Positions 23,281-34,710 of a stretch of DNA of 64,000 nt are shown in pieces (position 1 is the first letter of the stretch; every line of letters starts with the position of its first letter). The position numbers and the translations under genes are program-made. The notes under the pieces were generated by a model. It ran no database searches and was not told the DNA's origin. It saw only the letters and a list, made by a program, of their open reading frames with translations. This DNA is from Aricia agestis. Its lineage: Eukaryota > Arthropoda > Insecta > Lepidoptera > Lycaenidae. The stretch covers positions 7,564,001-7,628,000 of the forward strand of contig NC_056408.1 of NCBI RefSeq assembly GCF_905147365.1, given 5' to 3'.

Positions 23281-23570
23281 TCATTTTTCTATGTTTATAG
23301 CAGAAACAGGGAGTTTACACAGCGCTCGTACCCAATGTAGTTTCAGTTTAAAATTCATAGCGCAGCTTTTAGCCAGGATTGTGAATATTCGCGGAGTCGT
23401 TTTCTAAATTAGCCTTCAGCAATTTGAATAGCGGACCAGTTAGCTAGAGCAGACTGTTGGCTCACATTTCACCCATGATTAGGTTTCTTCATCTAAAATT
23501 AATCTTTGAGTACTTTAATACTGTTGAATTAGTTCGTTTATGTAATAAAATAATAGACTGGCTATTTGAC

Positions 23571-23762
23571 CGAGCTTAGCTTGGTATTCGATAAAACACG
23601 AATAAAATTACATTTTCTAAAAATGATTCCTAGTTAGATCGATTTATCGCCCCCGAAACCCCTATAATATATTAAATTTCATGAAAATCGTTGGAGCCGA
23701 TTCCGAGATTCCAATTATATATAAATGGAATGCTCGTTTAAAGATATAAGATATATAACTAA
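23571..23762 (+). repeat. Dispersed repeat with GACCGAGC...GCTTGGT hairpin
   Basis: CTATTTGACCGAGCTTAGC, AATACC-type hairpin, then CGATTTATCGCCCCC. The same order appears inverted at 49,850-49,990 (GGGGGCGATAAATC, GAATACCGAGCAAAGC). A hairpin near one end suggests another Helitron-like family, unproven. Confidence 0.45.
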
Positions 23763-23952
23763 CTAGATAACTCGTTGCGCCAAAATTTGTTTATCGCGTG
23801 GGAATCGTACATTTTTCGGGACGGAAAGTACTCTATTGCTTTTCTGGGACTCAACGTATCTCCATACTAAATTTCAGAGAAATTAGTCTAGCGGTTCGGC
23901 CGTGAAGAGGTAATAGACAGACACAATTTTGCATTTATAATATATGTATGGA
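23763..23952 (-). mobile_element. Lep1-like Helitron
   Basis: Minus strand: starts TCCATACATATATTATAAA and ends GCGCAACGAGTTATCTAG. It is flanked by A on one side and T on the other, as Helitron insertion between A and T predicts. Confidence 0.75.
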
Positions 23953-24469
23953 TAGAACTTTCTTGTATCAGTAATATTTATTATGAATGAGATCATTATT
24001 CTTTATGAAAAAAGGTAGGAAAAAAGTAATAGACACAATATGGAGTATTATCAATTCATAAAAACCAAAAGATTTCGTAAGTGTTTAATGCATGTTATAG
24101 AATTATTTATATTTCCGTTTTATTTATATATTTTTTATTGCATGACGAGGCACTGATTTGTCTCATGAATATATTTTTTGCTTGTCTCAATTAAAACAAT
24201 TTTATTGCAAGTTCTGAAAAGTCTAAGTGTTTCATAACTATAAAATCTAGATGGATAATTACTACCTATTTAGATTTGTGTGGTACTCTACCCTTTAAGA
24301 GCCTTTGGTGTTTTAGGAGGAAGAGGTATAAACTAGGTAGTGTTATTTCTAATTTCACTGACCTACAAAGTTTTAGCCTTAGCAAAACAGCCTGATGTAG
24401 CAAATGAATTATTTTAAGCGTTATATTTTTTATCAAGTAATTCTGTGAAAGTAGGGATCTTAGGCCTCG
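23953..24469. other. AT-rich spacer
   Basis: Nothing recognised. Confidence 0.45.
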
Positions 24470-24628
24470 TCCACACTGGAAATGTTCACTGCGCGATATT
24501 TATTTCCACGAATTTATTCTTATATTTTTTTTTCATTGGCAGTGCGGAACCTCTTAAAAGATTCAATTTGTTACAGTATTGCGTAAAAAATCCGTGCGGT
24601 TAAAATTCGCAGTGCGGTCAGGGCCTTA
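24470..24628. mobile_element. Small PIF/Harbinger-like MITE
   Basis: TTA at both ends (24,470-24,472 and 24,626-24,628) brackets a 153-bp element with imperfect terminal repeats GGCCTCGTCCACACTG and CAGTGCGGTCAGGGCC. Three-base TTA duplications are characteristic of PIF/Harbinger. Confidence 0.5.
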
Positions 24629-24644
24629 AAACTTACTCAATATT

Positions 24645-24900
24645 AAAAATACGCGATTTCGACGTCGCAAAAACGGGTTGACTGATTGACATGGTGATCT
24701 ATCAACGCACAGCCCAAACCACTAGGTGGATCGGGCTAAAATTTGGCATGCAGGTAGATGTTATGGCGTAGGCATCCGCTAACAAAGGATTTTGATAAAT
24801 TCCAACCCCAAGGGATTCAAATAGGGGATGAAAGTTTGTATATAATAATACTTCTTAACGCGAGCGAAGCTGCGGGCAAAAGCTCGTCTATTATGTATTG
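24645..24900 (+). repeat. Dispersed repeat ending GCGAGCGAAGCTGCGGGC
   Basis: The segment has the layout of other short lepidopteran repeats here: ACTAGGTGGATCGGGC, a 'TAAAATTTGGCATGCAGG' stretch, and a GC-rich end with CGAGCGAAGC. Only one copy is in the window, so the family assignment is from general similarity. Confidence 0.35.
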
Positions 24901-25186
24901 CATTTAATAAAAAAGCCATTATGTACATAATGCTCATGCTGTATTCGTTATATTATTTATTATAATGTTAAATATGTTCCCTTTATTAAAATAAATTTCT
25001 CATACCTATACCTGTACCTTTCGTCAGAAATCAATCCAGCAGATTTGGATCCTATTCAAAGCAAATAAAGATTTCTAGAAAATATTGTTTTTTTTTATAA
25101 ATATGATGCCTGCAACTCCGTTCCGGAATAAAAAGTTCGTTTATGTATTAAAATAATACATAATATACTATACCTAAGCTAATTAC

Positions 25187-26040
25187 AAGACGACCGTAAT
25201 TACTTTGCGCCAAAATTCATTAATCGCGTGGAAACCATATATTTTTTCGGTATGAATTAAAGTATCCCTATGCCCTTTCCCGGGACTCAAGGTATATTTG
25301 TCGTAGCCAACTGGTTTAAATAGCCGTTCAATCAAACAGCTAGCCCTTTTACTGAACAACCCCATTCAATCACACGTTTAGCTTTTTAATTGAATATTTA
25401 AGTCTCTCTAAACGTTCAACACTACAGCTGGTTCAAAAGCCGCCGTTTAATTGAATTAGTTCAGCGCTCACCACCGCGGCGCTAGGTGCGTTTCGTTTAC
25501 AATATGGCGTCGGTGTTTTGTGGTTATAATAAGATATTTTTCGTAGATATATTACGTTACAAGTATTATTAAAGAGACAGAAATTATGGGGGCACATACG
25601 AGTGAATCAAAATTTAAACTAATATTCGAGGAGAAATTACGGGATTAGGAAATGCATGATGCATCACCAAGGTATTTATTGCAATTGTGTTCAAAATGAG
25701 TTAAATACAATTAATCTGCTTGTTATCATTACGCTTGTGTAATAATAGCACTAAACGAATGGTCACCTTAGTTAATTTACCATTTAACCAGTTGGCTAGG
25801 CGTCATCTAGCTGTAGTGTTGAACGTTCCAGTCAATAAGTCGGCTAAACGACGTATAGCCGTGTGATGGAATGGCGTTTTTGAGTCAAAGGGCTAGCTGT
25901 TTGATTGAATAGCGTTTTTAACCAGTCGACTGCGACATATCCATGCCAAATTTCAGCATAATCGGTTCAGCGGTTTGGGCGTGAAGAAGTATCAGACGGA
26001 CAGACAGACAGACACGCTTTCGCAAATATAATATTAGTAT
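25187..26040 (-). mobile_element. Lep1-like Helitron split by a foldback element
   Basis: The 3' half (25,187-25,298) and 5' half (25,938-26,040) together make one Lep1-like copy. TTTGCGCCAAAATTC and CGGGACTCAAGG lie left of the insert; CATGCCAAATTTCAGC and GCGGTTTGGGCG lie right of it. The terminal CTAG is lost. Confidence 0.7.
25299..25937. mobile_element. 639-bp foldback element
   Basis: Ends TGTCGTAGCCAACTGG and CCAGTCGACTGCGACA are inverted copies. Imperfect complementarity continues about 150 bp (ATTCAATCAAACAGCTAGCCC on both strands). Inserted in a Helitron, with TAT on either side as a possible short duplication. No transposase. Confidence 0.65.
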
Positions 26041-26254
26041 CTTCGAGCCCATTTGTGCGGAAGCACCCGCCGCGGTAAAAGTAGAGCCACTACAATTTCA
26101 CCCTGCTAATTTTCGCTTTGTATCAAAAGCTTTTGTTCTGTAACGAATGACTTCATTTGGTATTCTGTTAGACACCGTTATGGCGTTATCGTTTTGAATG
26201 CGAATAAATCGTAATTGCTATAAAACTCTTTGAACACAATAATATTATGTAAAA

Positions 26255-26376
26255 CTAAATGACGCCCGCAAGTCCATTGCGATAAAATTCGTTAATCATG
26301 CGGTAACTGTACATTTTTCCGGGATAAAAATTATCCTTTGTCCTTTCCCGGAACTCAAAGTATCTCCAAACCCAGA
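26255..26376 (-). mobile_element. Lep1-like Helitron, 3' part
   Basis: GACGCCCGCAAGTCCATTGCG hairpin region through GGAACTCAAAGTATCTCC, then cut off by unrelated sequence. Confidence 0.6.
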
Positions 26377-26700
26377 AAATTAATATAATAATAATAACGT
26401 TTATTTAACATAAGACATCACATTACACTACCATAAGACAATACACATTACAATACATAAAGAAAAAAAAAGGAAAAATAATTACAAAAATAATAGCACA
26501 ATAATATCATGAGGAACGGTACAAGTAGTGTATTGTCATGTCTACTGCCAAAAAGGACACCACTCAGGCGTATCACCGTGACGTACACCACAGTGCCTGG
26601 CACTATGTGGTTCCTAGTAAACCGTCATCTGAAAACAGGAACGGATAAGCACTCAGCAATACATTGTAACATACAAATATCGTGCGTTGCCAGCCTTTTA
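26377..26700 (-). mobile_element. Probable LINE 3' end with (TTA)n tail
   Basis: The left edge has (ATA)n, reading as a (TTA)n or (TAT)n tail on the minus strand, followed by GC-richer sequence (CACCACTCAGGCGTATCACC). A 66-codon plus frame (26,509-26,709) is antisense to it. Family not identified. Confidence 0.35.
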
Positions 26701-26789
26701 ATATCTTAAAAAACCGGCAACGCACCTGCAGCACTTCTGATGCTGCGAGTGTCTATGGGCGACGGTAGTTGCTTTCCATCAGGTGATCC
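26701..26789 (+). mobile_element. Family B repeat fragment
   Basis: Contains CCGGCAACGCACCTGCAGC, GCGACGGTAGTTGC and CATCAGGTGATCC. Both ends are lost. Confidence 0.65.
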
Positions 26790-27162
26790 TACGATATGAA
26801 GTACCTACTCTAGAGATTTCACAAAGTAGTTTACAATAATATTATATTTAGCAAATAATTTTAACATTTGCCATCATATTCTCGTACATGAAACTGAAAT
26901 ATCATTAATCACTTGCCGATAGCTGGGATTACTTGTGTAAACTGGAATTGTGATTATGTGACAAAATCAAAAATAAACAAAACACAATCGCCCGTGGACA
27001 TGTTAGTTTGTTTGCGTTTCATTATTGCTAGCGGCGGCCAGCTTAAATCTATGTCATAGTTTATGCTATAGGTATATAGTAATACTATGATGCTAACGAA
27101 GCTGTTGCACCTATAGATAAAAATAACATAATTATTATGTGTTACTGTCTTTCTATACTAAA
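26790..27162. other. Spacer
   Basis: No supported feature. Confidence 0.45.
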
Positions 27163-27441
27163 CTAGCTGATAAAGTATTTCGCCCGTATTAATTTATTGA
27201 AGTGACTAAGTAAGTATGTCACCATGGCAACGTCCATCGCTATACCGTCGCACAAACAATGGTCGCCGTCAGTCTCGAGTTGTAATAATTTACTATTATT
27301 TATTCAACAAATGCACTTATCAATATAAAAAGTAGGTACCCAGTAGCCGATTCTCAGACCTACTGAATATGCATATAAAATTTGGTAAAAATCAGTAAAG
27401 CCGTTTCGGAGGAGTACGGTGACTAACATTGTGACACGAGA
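27163..27441 (-). mobile_element. Helitron-like element (family 2)
   Basis: Minus strand: starts TCTCGTGTCACAATG, passes CTCCGAAACGGCTTTACTG and TTGCCATGGTGAC, and ends at CAGCTAG. The hairpin just before CTAG is degraded here but clear in the 42-kb copy. Confidence 0.6.
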
Positions 27442-27952
27442 ATTTTATATATAAGAAGATTAAGCCTCGAACTAAGAAGGCTTTAAGACACAACTGTGTT
27501 TATATACTTCGGGCCTATATTCGTAGCTAGTTGATTCGTAAAACTGATTTTTTTTCTACTTTTGAAATTTATTACCTTGCTTTGATGGCTCAGCGACCCA
27601 AAGTAGATACTTGGATAGCCTCCGACACGGGATATTTGATAGCGATAAAAAAGGAAACGTTTAAACCTAAGCGTCTACTGAAAATAGAAAGATAATATAA
27701 CTAATGGAAAACCTACGAATAATAAAAACTATTTATTATTCGTAGTGGAAAACTTATAAAAACCGATATGAAAACTTGACAAAACACAAGAAACAACGTT
27801 TGAGTAGGCAGATGTTCTGTTATTAATCAAAATGATTACAACATTATGATTCACCGTTAACAACACTTTACGTGGGAAGACTCTTCTTAATGTTCATTTT
27901 GATTGTTTTCATTGGCCGTATTTCGTTTTAGTGTTCAAATTTATTATTAACT
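27442..27952. other. Spacer with a short hairpin
   Basis: 27,713-27,745 forms a perfect hairpin (14-bp arms, 5-nt loop). Confidence 0.5.
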
Positions 27953-28193
27953 AGCTGTTACCCGCGAGATCGTCCGCGTCAACAAAATGTAAAATACATA
28001 GGTAAAGAATAAAAAAGTAAAAATATGTCCTCCTCCTTTTTGGAAGTCGGTTAAAAAGTAGCCTAAGTTACTCCTTATTATATCAGCTATCTGCCAATAA
28101 AAGTACCGTCAAAATCGGTCCAGCTATTTCGGAGATTAGCCGGAACAAACAGACAGGCATTCAGACAGACAAAAATTCTAAAAATTGGTATTT
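27953..28193. repeat. Dispersed repeat starting CTAGCTGTTACCCGCG
   Basis: Begins at a CTAG followed by a GC-rich segment (CCGCGAGATCGTCCGCG) and later has AAAATCGGTCCAGCTATTTCGG and (ACAG)n. Read on the minus strand it would end in a hairpin plus CTAG, as in Helitrons. It runs into the tandem repeat that follows. Confidence 0.4.
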
Positions 28194-28387
28194 TGGTGTA
28201 AGTACCGTCTAAATATTCATATGCATGTAGTAAAAAACGGTTATTTTAATATTACAAACAGACACTCCAATTTTATTTATATGTATAGTTTGGTGTAAGT
28301 ACCGTCTAAATATTCATATGCATGTTGTAAAAAACGGTTATTTTAATATTACAAACAGACACTCCAATTTTATTTATATGTATAGAT
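28194..28387. repeat. 97-bp perfect-like tandem duplication
   Basis: Two consecutive 97-bp units, both beginning TGGTGTAAGTACCGTC, differ at one position that I can see (A/T after CATGT). The near identity suggests a recent duplication or an array collapsed in assembly. Confidence 0.8.
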
Positions 28388-28655
28388 GTATAGATGAACA
28401 AGAACAATAATTTATCTCACTTGATAAGATAAGGATTTGTATAAGCTTAAAATATAAAGAAGAGATATCTAATTTTGAATTCGCTTTATTTGAAACAACG
28501 AAACATAATATTAAATTTTTTACTCTTCTAATCTTGTGTATTGTATTAAGATGTTTTTATTTTTTAATCTCTACGTATAAAAAGGAAAAAAATCAATTAA
28601 AATCCAAAAATATTATAATTTTAAAATATATCTTTAATATAGTATAAGGGTAAAA
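28388..28655. other. AT-rich spacer
   Basis: Nothing recognised. Confidence 0.4.
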
Positions 28656-29262
28656 GTAAAAAAACCGGCCAGGTGCGAGTTGGACTCGCCCATGGAGGCA
28701 AGGCAACAGCAATAAGGTTTATTTCTATGAAATTAAAAGGTTTTTGATTTATTTTCATATTTCAGTTGATTTAATGAAAGTTAAATTAAGATTTACCGTT
28801 TATGACGTATAAAAAAAGTACTGGCTAGATCTCGTTCAAACCAATTTTCGTTGGTAGGTAGTTTTTATGGTAATGACTAATGTAAGTACATCATATTTTT
28901 TTACATTTTACCACTTTGGAAGAGTCTCTCTCGCAAACTATTCAGGTTAGAAAAAAATAAGATGAGAAACCTCAATATGATTTTTGAAGACCTATCCATA
29001 AATACCTTACACGCATAGGTTATATGGAAAAAATTTTTGTTGTTTCAGTTGTACCTATGGGGACCCCTAAAATTTTTAATAATTTTTCCATTTTTATATC
29101 AAAATCTTAATGCGGTTTACAGATTACATCTACTTACCAAGTTTCAATATTATAGCTCTTATAGTTTCGGAGAAAAGTGGCTGTGACATACGGACGGACA
29201 GACAGACATGACGAATCTATAAGGGTTCCGTTTTTTGCCATTTCGCTACGGAACCCTAAAAA
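28656..29262 (+). mobile_element. Family C repeat, variant
   Basis: AAACCGGCCAGGTGCGAG at the start and GGTTCCG...CGCTACGGAACCCTAAAAA at the end; about 600 bp. The interior is diverged from the other copies. Confidence 0.65.
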
Positions 29263-29372
29263 GGAAAGGTACCCGATAACACAAATTGTCATCAAAATTG
29301 TTTCAGCCGCGTCAAAATACCTAGCAACGTAGTTAGCAACGAACACATTTTATTCTAATAATACTAGAATAA

Positions 29373-29580
29373 CTAGATGATTAGACGCAACTTTGTTACG
29401 CTAAAATTCGTTTATCGCGCGGGAACCGTATATTTTTCCGGGATAAAAAGTATCCTATGTCCTCTCTCGTGATTCAAGATACTCATATCCATACGCAGCA
29501 TAATCGGTTCAGCAGTTTGTTCGTGACGAGGTAACAGATATACAGACACTTTCACATTTTTAATATTAAAGTATGCATGG
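29373..29580 (-). mobile_element. Lep1-like Helitron
   Basis: Starts at TCCATGCATACTTTAAT (minus strand) and ends in CTAG at 29,373-29,376. The flanking bases are A and T. Hairpin ACGCAACTTTGTTACG remains before the end. Confidence 0.7.
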
Positions 29581-29815
29581 ATATATTAAGTAAAATAAGC
29601 TTAAAAAATATGTTCATATTTGGAAATGTGTACAAAAAGGTTTAGGTATTAAAAGCGTTTGTTGGACCTTGATAAATATCTCGGGTCAGTTAGCCTCCGG
29701 GTCCCGTTTTGTTCATATTCGGTTAAAAACGGCAAGCTTTGTGATCTAGTGCGACGATAACGGAATTGCCATTCCCTTATCTCGCGCTAAAATGAATTTG
29801 GCGTAAGTAAGGGCA

Positions 29816-30560
29816 CAGTTAGGGCAGGGCTGTACACACTCAGTGTCTGAGAAATGAAATAAAGATATATTTTGTTGTTTCACTAGAGGTTGCGGGACCA
29901 CCATGTCGGCGCAACCAGTCACCGCTACCAGCTACCTACAAAATGTATAGTCAATTTCTATAGAGTAGTAACTCTACTCACCAGCTGAGCTAGCTGGCTA
30001 TAGCCTTTAAGATTTCGGTATTCGTAGAGAAGAAATAACTATAGTTTCTTAGACAAAATATCCTGCTCCAAAGTAAATAAGGTCGTAGATTCATCGTCAA
30101 TACTATTTAATTTTTACGTGCATTTTGTGAACCGTTTTTATTTCCCATTGCTTAGCGTGTGAAAATTGATAATTCCACGTCGTAAAAATATATGCTCGAA
30201 AAATTTACATTAAAAATAATTTCTTTTTTTGTTGAATCTACGACCTTTTTACTTTGAAGCAGGAACTTTTATCCAAGAAACTATAGTTATTTCTTCTCTA
30301 CGAAGATCAACCAAACAACCAGGGCCATGCTAAGCGAGCTGCTGTCCGTTTATACTTTTCATTGGTAGCGGCGACTGGTGGCGCCACTTTAGTGTCTTTG
30401 AGAAATATAGACTTTTGCAGTTAACACATAACCTACCCTATAACGTATAGTGGCTCTCAAATCGATCTTTTTAAAGCAACCTTCAGTCTACAACTGATAC
30501 ATACTGGAGGGTTGTTTGTAGCTCTCCTCCCTGCCCTACAATAGTTAAGTGCGCACGCTC
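29816..30560. mobile_element. Nested foldback structure, ~745 bp
   Basis: Two pairs of arms share one centre. Inner arms, about 70 bp, are 30,023-30,093 and 30,233-30,302 (CGTAGAGAAGAAATAAC and its mirror). Outer arms include 29,905-29,930 against 30,363-30,385 (CCAGTC(A/G)CCGCTACCA), and more weakly GGGCAGGG at both edges. No open frame. Confidence 0.55.
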
Positions 30561-31206
30561 CCTAAGGGCACCCCTCTATAAACATCAACTTATTTTCAAC
30601 TGATTTGGGGCGCGTATATTTTATTTAACTGCTCCAGCTTTGTGTGGATCTAGGTTTATAAATTATGATTTAAATGTCACTTCGCACTGGCTGGTTCTTT
30701 TTAAGCTCTGCAATTATTACTGACCCTAGAAAGGATTGGAAAATTAAAGACAGTGCATTAAGTGATTTTAAGTGCAGAATGTTTTAAAACTTTGGAGTGA
30801 TAAATAATTTTAGATTATGAAAAGGACTTTAAAAAATGTTAGCACGTTGACTTCAAGTGAAAAAAAATCGAGTAAATTAGAAAATAATAAAAATCACTTC
30901 GGTACATAACCTTATTTTTCTACTTTTCACAGTAACAAAAGCCACAAACCAAATAACATAATTTTGTAGAATTGACCCAAATATTTCTATTGGGCATTAA
31001 ATTAAACGCCTTCTGGCTTCTATCAGTTCCAATGTTCAAAATTGATGAGGGTTCAAATTATGATATTGACCATTGAAATTAATACAAAGCGTTGTTTATA
31101 TTTAAACTTCCCTATGTAGACAACGTACAGTGAGATAGGTACATAATTTTAAATACTTCATTAAAATCAATAATAATTAAATTTGGATTTTTAGCCACAA
31201 GATAAA
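30561..31206. other. AT-rich spacer
   Basis: Nothing recognised. Confidence 0.45.
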
Positions 31207-31412
31207 TCCATATTAATATTATAAATACGAAAGTGTGTCTGTCTGTTTTTTTGCCTCTTCACGCCCAAATCGCTGAACCGATTTTGCTGAAATTTGGTAT
31301 GGTGATACTTGGAGTACCGGAAAAGGACATAGGATACTTTTATCCCAGAAAAATGTACGGTTCCCGCACGATAGTCGAATTTTGGCGCAACGGAGTTGTG
31401 AGCGTCAACTAG
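31207..31412 (+). mobile_element. Lep1-like Helitron, full length (206 bp)
   Basis: Starts TCCATATTAATATTATAAA and ends GCGCAACGGAGTTGTG (hairpin) then CTAG at 31,409-31,412. It lies between A and T with no target duplication, the classic Helitron insertion pattern. No Rep/helicase: it depends on an autonomous partner. Confidence 0.85.
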
Positions 31413-32440
31413 TTATTGAAATAAAATTATAAATAAATAGATCCCGTCAACTTCTTTTGTAAAATTTGCCACGTTTTTCAAAGTATTTTTTAAATTCAGA
31501 TTGAGTGGTGTAACCAAAATAAAGTGACAAACAGACAAACCAACTTTCACGTTATTACTACCCGTATTAAACATATTAGGAAAAGACAATAAATGCCCAT
31601 TTTAAAATTCGTAGAGGCGCTTCTACGAAAATTATATACTGCGAAAAATAGGCAAGGCAATATTATAATTTTATATTGAAAAGTCAATAACGTAGCCAAA
31701 ATAGAAAATCCAAACGTCACCGGTGCCGAAATAAAAACAATATTAGAAAACACTGTCGCAATCTCTTTCGTGCTTAGTTGCATTAGATTGGATCGTGTAA
31801 ATTTGTCCCGTGTCTAATTGAGTTGATCCCCGGGGAATCGCGGACTCGATAGCCTCTTTCCTTTGATTAAAAAAGGGACTCTTGATATTGTGTTCTGTGT
31901 TCTAATTTGTCAAATTATGGTCCCCGTAAAATACAAATAAAGCCCCTGTTTGCACAGCGTAAAGCCTTTTTTGTTTGTTGAATGTTAATGTGAACAATGA
32001 TAATCATTTGAATATTATAAAATTAAAAATTTGTGAGTGTATCTGTTTGTTTACTTGTTTATTCTACTATTGAACGTATCTAAATATATAATATGGTGTT
32101 AATTAAGGCACCAGATTAACACATGTTACTTTTTATTCCAAAAAAAATACAGTGTACCTATTTGGAATTCTGTAATTCTGTAACAACCATAAAATATAGT
32201 ATTGCAAATTGCTAACTTTATCTCAGTTATCAAGATTAACAAAATGTAAGTTAAAAAAAAAAAAAAAAATTTATAAAAAAAAATAAGAAAAAGAGTTATA
32301 ATTATGAACAATTAATAAACCTGCCACGCGATCGTGCTAATTATTGTTGTTGTTCGATCAATGATAGCGCTTAGCGCGTGACGTGCTTAGACTAGATAAG
32401 CGAACAGAGTTCACAAATGAAAGTGGAGATAAAAACGTAA
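31413..32440. other. AT-rich spacer
   Basis: Includes a 15-bp poly(A) run at 32,254-32,268 and a GC-rich patch (GATAGCGCTTAGCGCGTGACG near 32,363) that resembles sequence left of the related MITE at 38.9 kb. Confidence 0.45.
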
Positions 32441-32444
32441 AATT

Positions 32445-32709
32445 TATACAGGGTGTAACAAAAATAAGTGATAATACTTTAGGGTGTGTACGCGTTCCTT
32501 GTAGAGAGTTCACTGTGAAAGTAGCAGCGCTGAAAGACCAAAAAACTTTTTCACTTTTGTATGGGAAAACTCGTGACGCTCGGGCCCTTGTCCATACAAA
32601 AGTAAAAAAAAAATCGTCTTTCAGAGCTGCTACTTTCAAAATGAACTCTCTACAAGGAACACGTACACACCCTAAAGTATTATCACTTATTTTTGTTACA
32701 CACTGTATA
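32445..32709. mobile_element. MITE with TATA target duplication
   Basis: Element 32,449-32,705 begins CAGGGTGTAACAAAAATAAG and ends in the mirror image. The arms run over 100 bp at near identity (AGTGATAATACTTTAGGGTG). TATA flanks both ends. Overlapping open frames on both strands (93 and 132 codons) arise from the palindrome and are not genes. Confidence 0.75.
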
Positions 32710-32875
32710 AAAGATAAGCTGAAATTAAATCATATGTATTATCTTAAGAGTTTTAAGATTAGAAGTAATAAGTACGCTTAGGTATTCATTTGTAATGTTT
32801 AAACCAATAATTATTATTGATAATAATATATTACTAGAGATCGCCCAATGGTCGAAATTCGACCTTAATATCAAC

Positions 32876-33129
32876 GACATTAGGACTACTACCTATATTT
32901 TGTAAAAAATATTGACTTTATCTTTTTTTTTCAACTCTTGTCTCTGGGACTTAGCATTGTCTAATAGTATCTTAGATTCAATTAAAAAAACTATAATCCA
33001 TTTTCAATTTGTCTACTTGTTGTCAACAGACTTCAACCATAAATAAAAAAAGTATAATTCGTATGTATAGGCTTGTCACTCAAAAATCTGTCATTTCTCA
33101 TGTGTGTGTGTTGTAGTGTGTGTAATGTT
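32876..33129. repeat. Dispersed repeat, second copy of 9.3-9.6 kb
   Basis: Aligns with 9321-9603 over its length with an internal deletion relative to it (GAACGCAGCTGATC... is missing). It has none of the terminal hairpins of that copy. Confidence 0.65.
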
Positions 33130-33419
33130 TTATTTGTTAAAAAAATATATGATAAAAGCATAATTTCAAAATAATATTAGTTCGATGCACTCCTTCACCA
33201 TATAAACAATAACTGTGTAAAACTTCATGCACCTACGTTTCCCCATTTTTCGTAAAAAGGGTTACAAAGTTTTTCGTTCGCGTATTAATATTATGATAAT
33301 CAAATAGTACTACATAGTACATACATAATTAAATTGTTATTTTCATGAACATGACATTTATTAACTTTTTATCATATTAATTACGATCGAAATATTTGTT
33401 ACAATTTATTTATATTTAT

Positions 33420-33775
33420 AATATAAAAATGAGTCGCTGAATGTGTTGCTAAGCGCAAAACTCGAGAACGGTTGGACCCATAAACCTATAATGCTAGTAT
33501 ATTATATTAAGTCTATGGTTGGACCGATTTCACTAATTCTTTTTTTTAAATATTCCTTGAAGAGGATGGTTCTTACGCAGAGAAAAATTCTAAAAAAAAA
33601 TTATATTTCCTGAAAAAGTCTAAAAACAACACTTTTATATATAAAAATGGATTTTCAATTGTGTTAGTAACGCTAAAACTCGAAAACGGCTGAACGGATT
33701 GGACTAATTTTAGTCTTAAAATATTCGTAGTCCAGGTTTCAAAGTGACACGAAGTTCACCGGAACAGCTAGTTAA
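33420..33775 (+). repeat. Two partial copies of a 'GAACGG(T/C)TG(G/A)AC' repeat
   Basis: AAAACTCGAGAACGGTTGGAC at about 33,457 and AAAACTCGAAAACGGCTGAAC at about 33,676 follow similar lead-ins (TATAAAAATG...). The second ends near CAGCTAG (33,766-33,772). Probably Helitron-like, partial. Confidence 0.4.
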
Positions 33776-33954
33776 TTTATAAATCTTACATTTTATTGGT
33801 GTTAAATTTTACGTAGAATTCAATTTTAAGTTTTGAGGTATATAAGTATCGCTTAAAATATTATTTACTTTTAATTGACCGTCATAAGTGATAACGCACT
33901 CCGAAAAAAATTAAACGCATTTTAGCAGTTACTTTGAGAGTGTTTTAAATAATA

Positions 33955-34140
33955 CTAGGTGACCCGGCACACGTTGTTTTACCATAAAATGATTTTCCCT
34001 GTTTTCCTGCTTTTCTCTTGAAGTTTTTTCTGATTTTTTTCTATAGACCTCACGGAGCCCAAGACCTTTCCAACGAATGCAAAACCGTGGAAATCGGTTC
34101 GTGCGTTCTGGAGTTATAGCGTCAGGAAGGAAAACTGTTG
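33955..34140 (-). mobile_element. Helitron-like end (family 2 related)
   Basis: Minus strand ends GGTAAAACAACGTGTGCC (hairpin) GGGTCAC CTAG at 33,955-33,958, the same architecture as the 42-kb copy, but with an unrelated body. Confidence 0.45.
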
Positions 34141-34560
34141 CCCGCAACTTCGTCCGCGTGAATGTATGTTATTATAATCGAGATTTAGAAAATGGAATTA
34201 AATAATAATATAATGCAAGTCCATACCCTTTCTGTCAAAGTCACCATTGAAATATGTCACTGAGCGTGGCTGATACGTGACAGAAAGGTGGAATCTAATG
34301 TACACTCGTTTTTATGTGTTCTTCTATTAGCCTACTTAGTCTCATGACGTACTGCTAAGTGCTAACAATAAATCGGGCTGACACGTCCTGTCGGGCGAAT
34401 GTAGCGTGTCCGGTACTTATATGCTTATGCATGTACTTCACGCATGGCTGGCCTTTCAATGCCCATCATTATTTTGATACCAGCATCGAATTTCGCTGTC
34501 TAGTCAATATTGATGTATTAGTTTGCTACAAATTAAACGTTCTGTTTTATATTGTAAATC
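34141..34560. other. Spacer
   Basis: An 89-codon plus frame (34,359-34,628) runs into a decayed Helitron. It has no recognisable domain. Confidence 0.4.
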
Positions 34561-34706
34561 CAATAGTCGCGTGGCCAAAGTATTTTTCGTCATTAAACTA
34601 TCCTGTCCTACCTCGGAAATCAAAGTAAATTCATATTAAATTCGACTTAAACGGTACTCCAGTAACACAGACATACTTCCGCATTTATATTAATATTAGT
34701 ATCACA
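34561..34706 (-). mobile_element. Degenerate Lep1-like Helitron
   Basis: GCGTGGCCAAAGTATTTTTCG, CCTACCTCGGAAATCAAAG and TTAATATTAGTAT keep the order of the family with many changes. Confidence 0.5.
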
Positions 34707-34710
34707 AATT

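Noticed and set aside
32358..32781. Overlapping 93- and 132-codon genes
   Set aside because: They are readings of a MITE palindrome on opposite strands.
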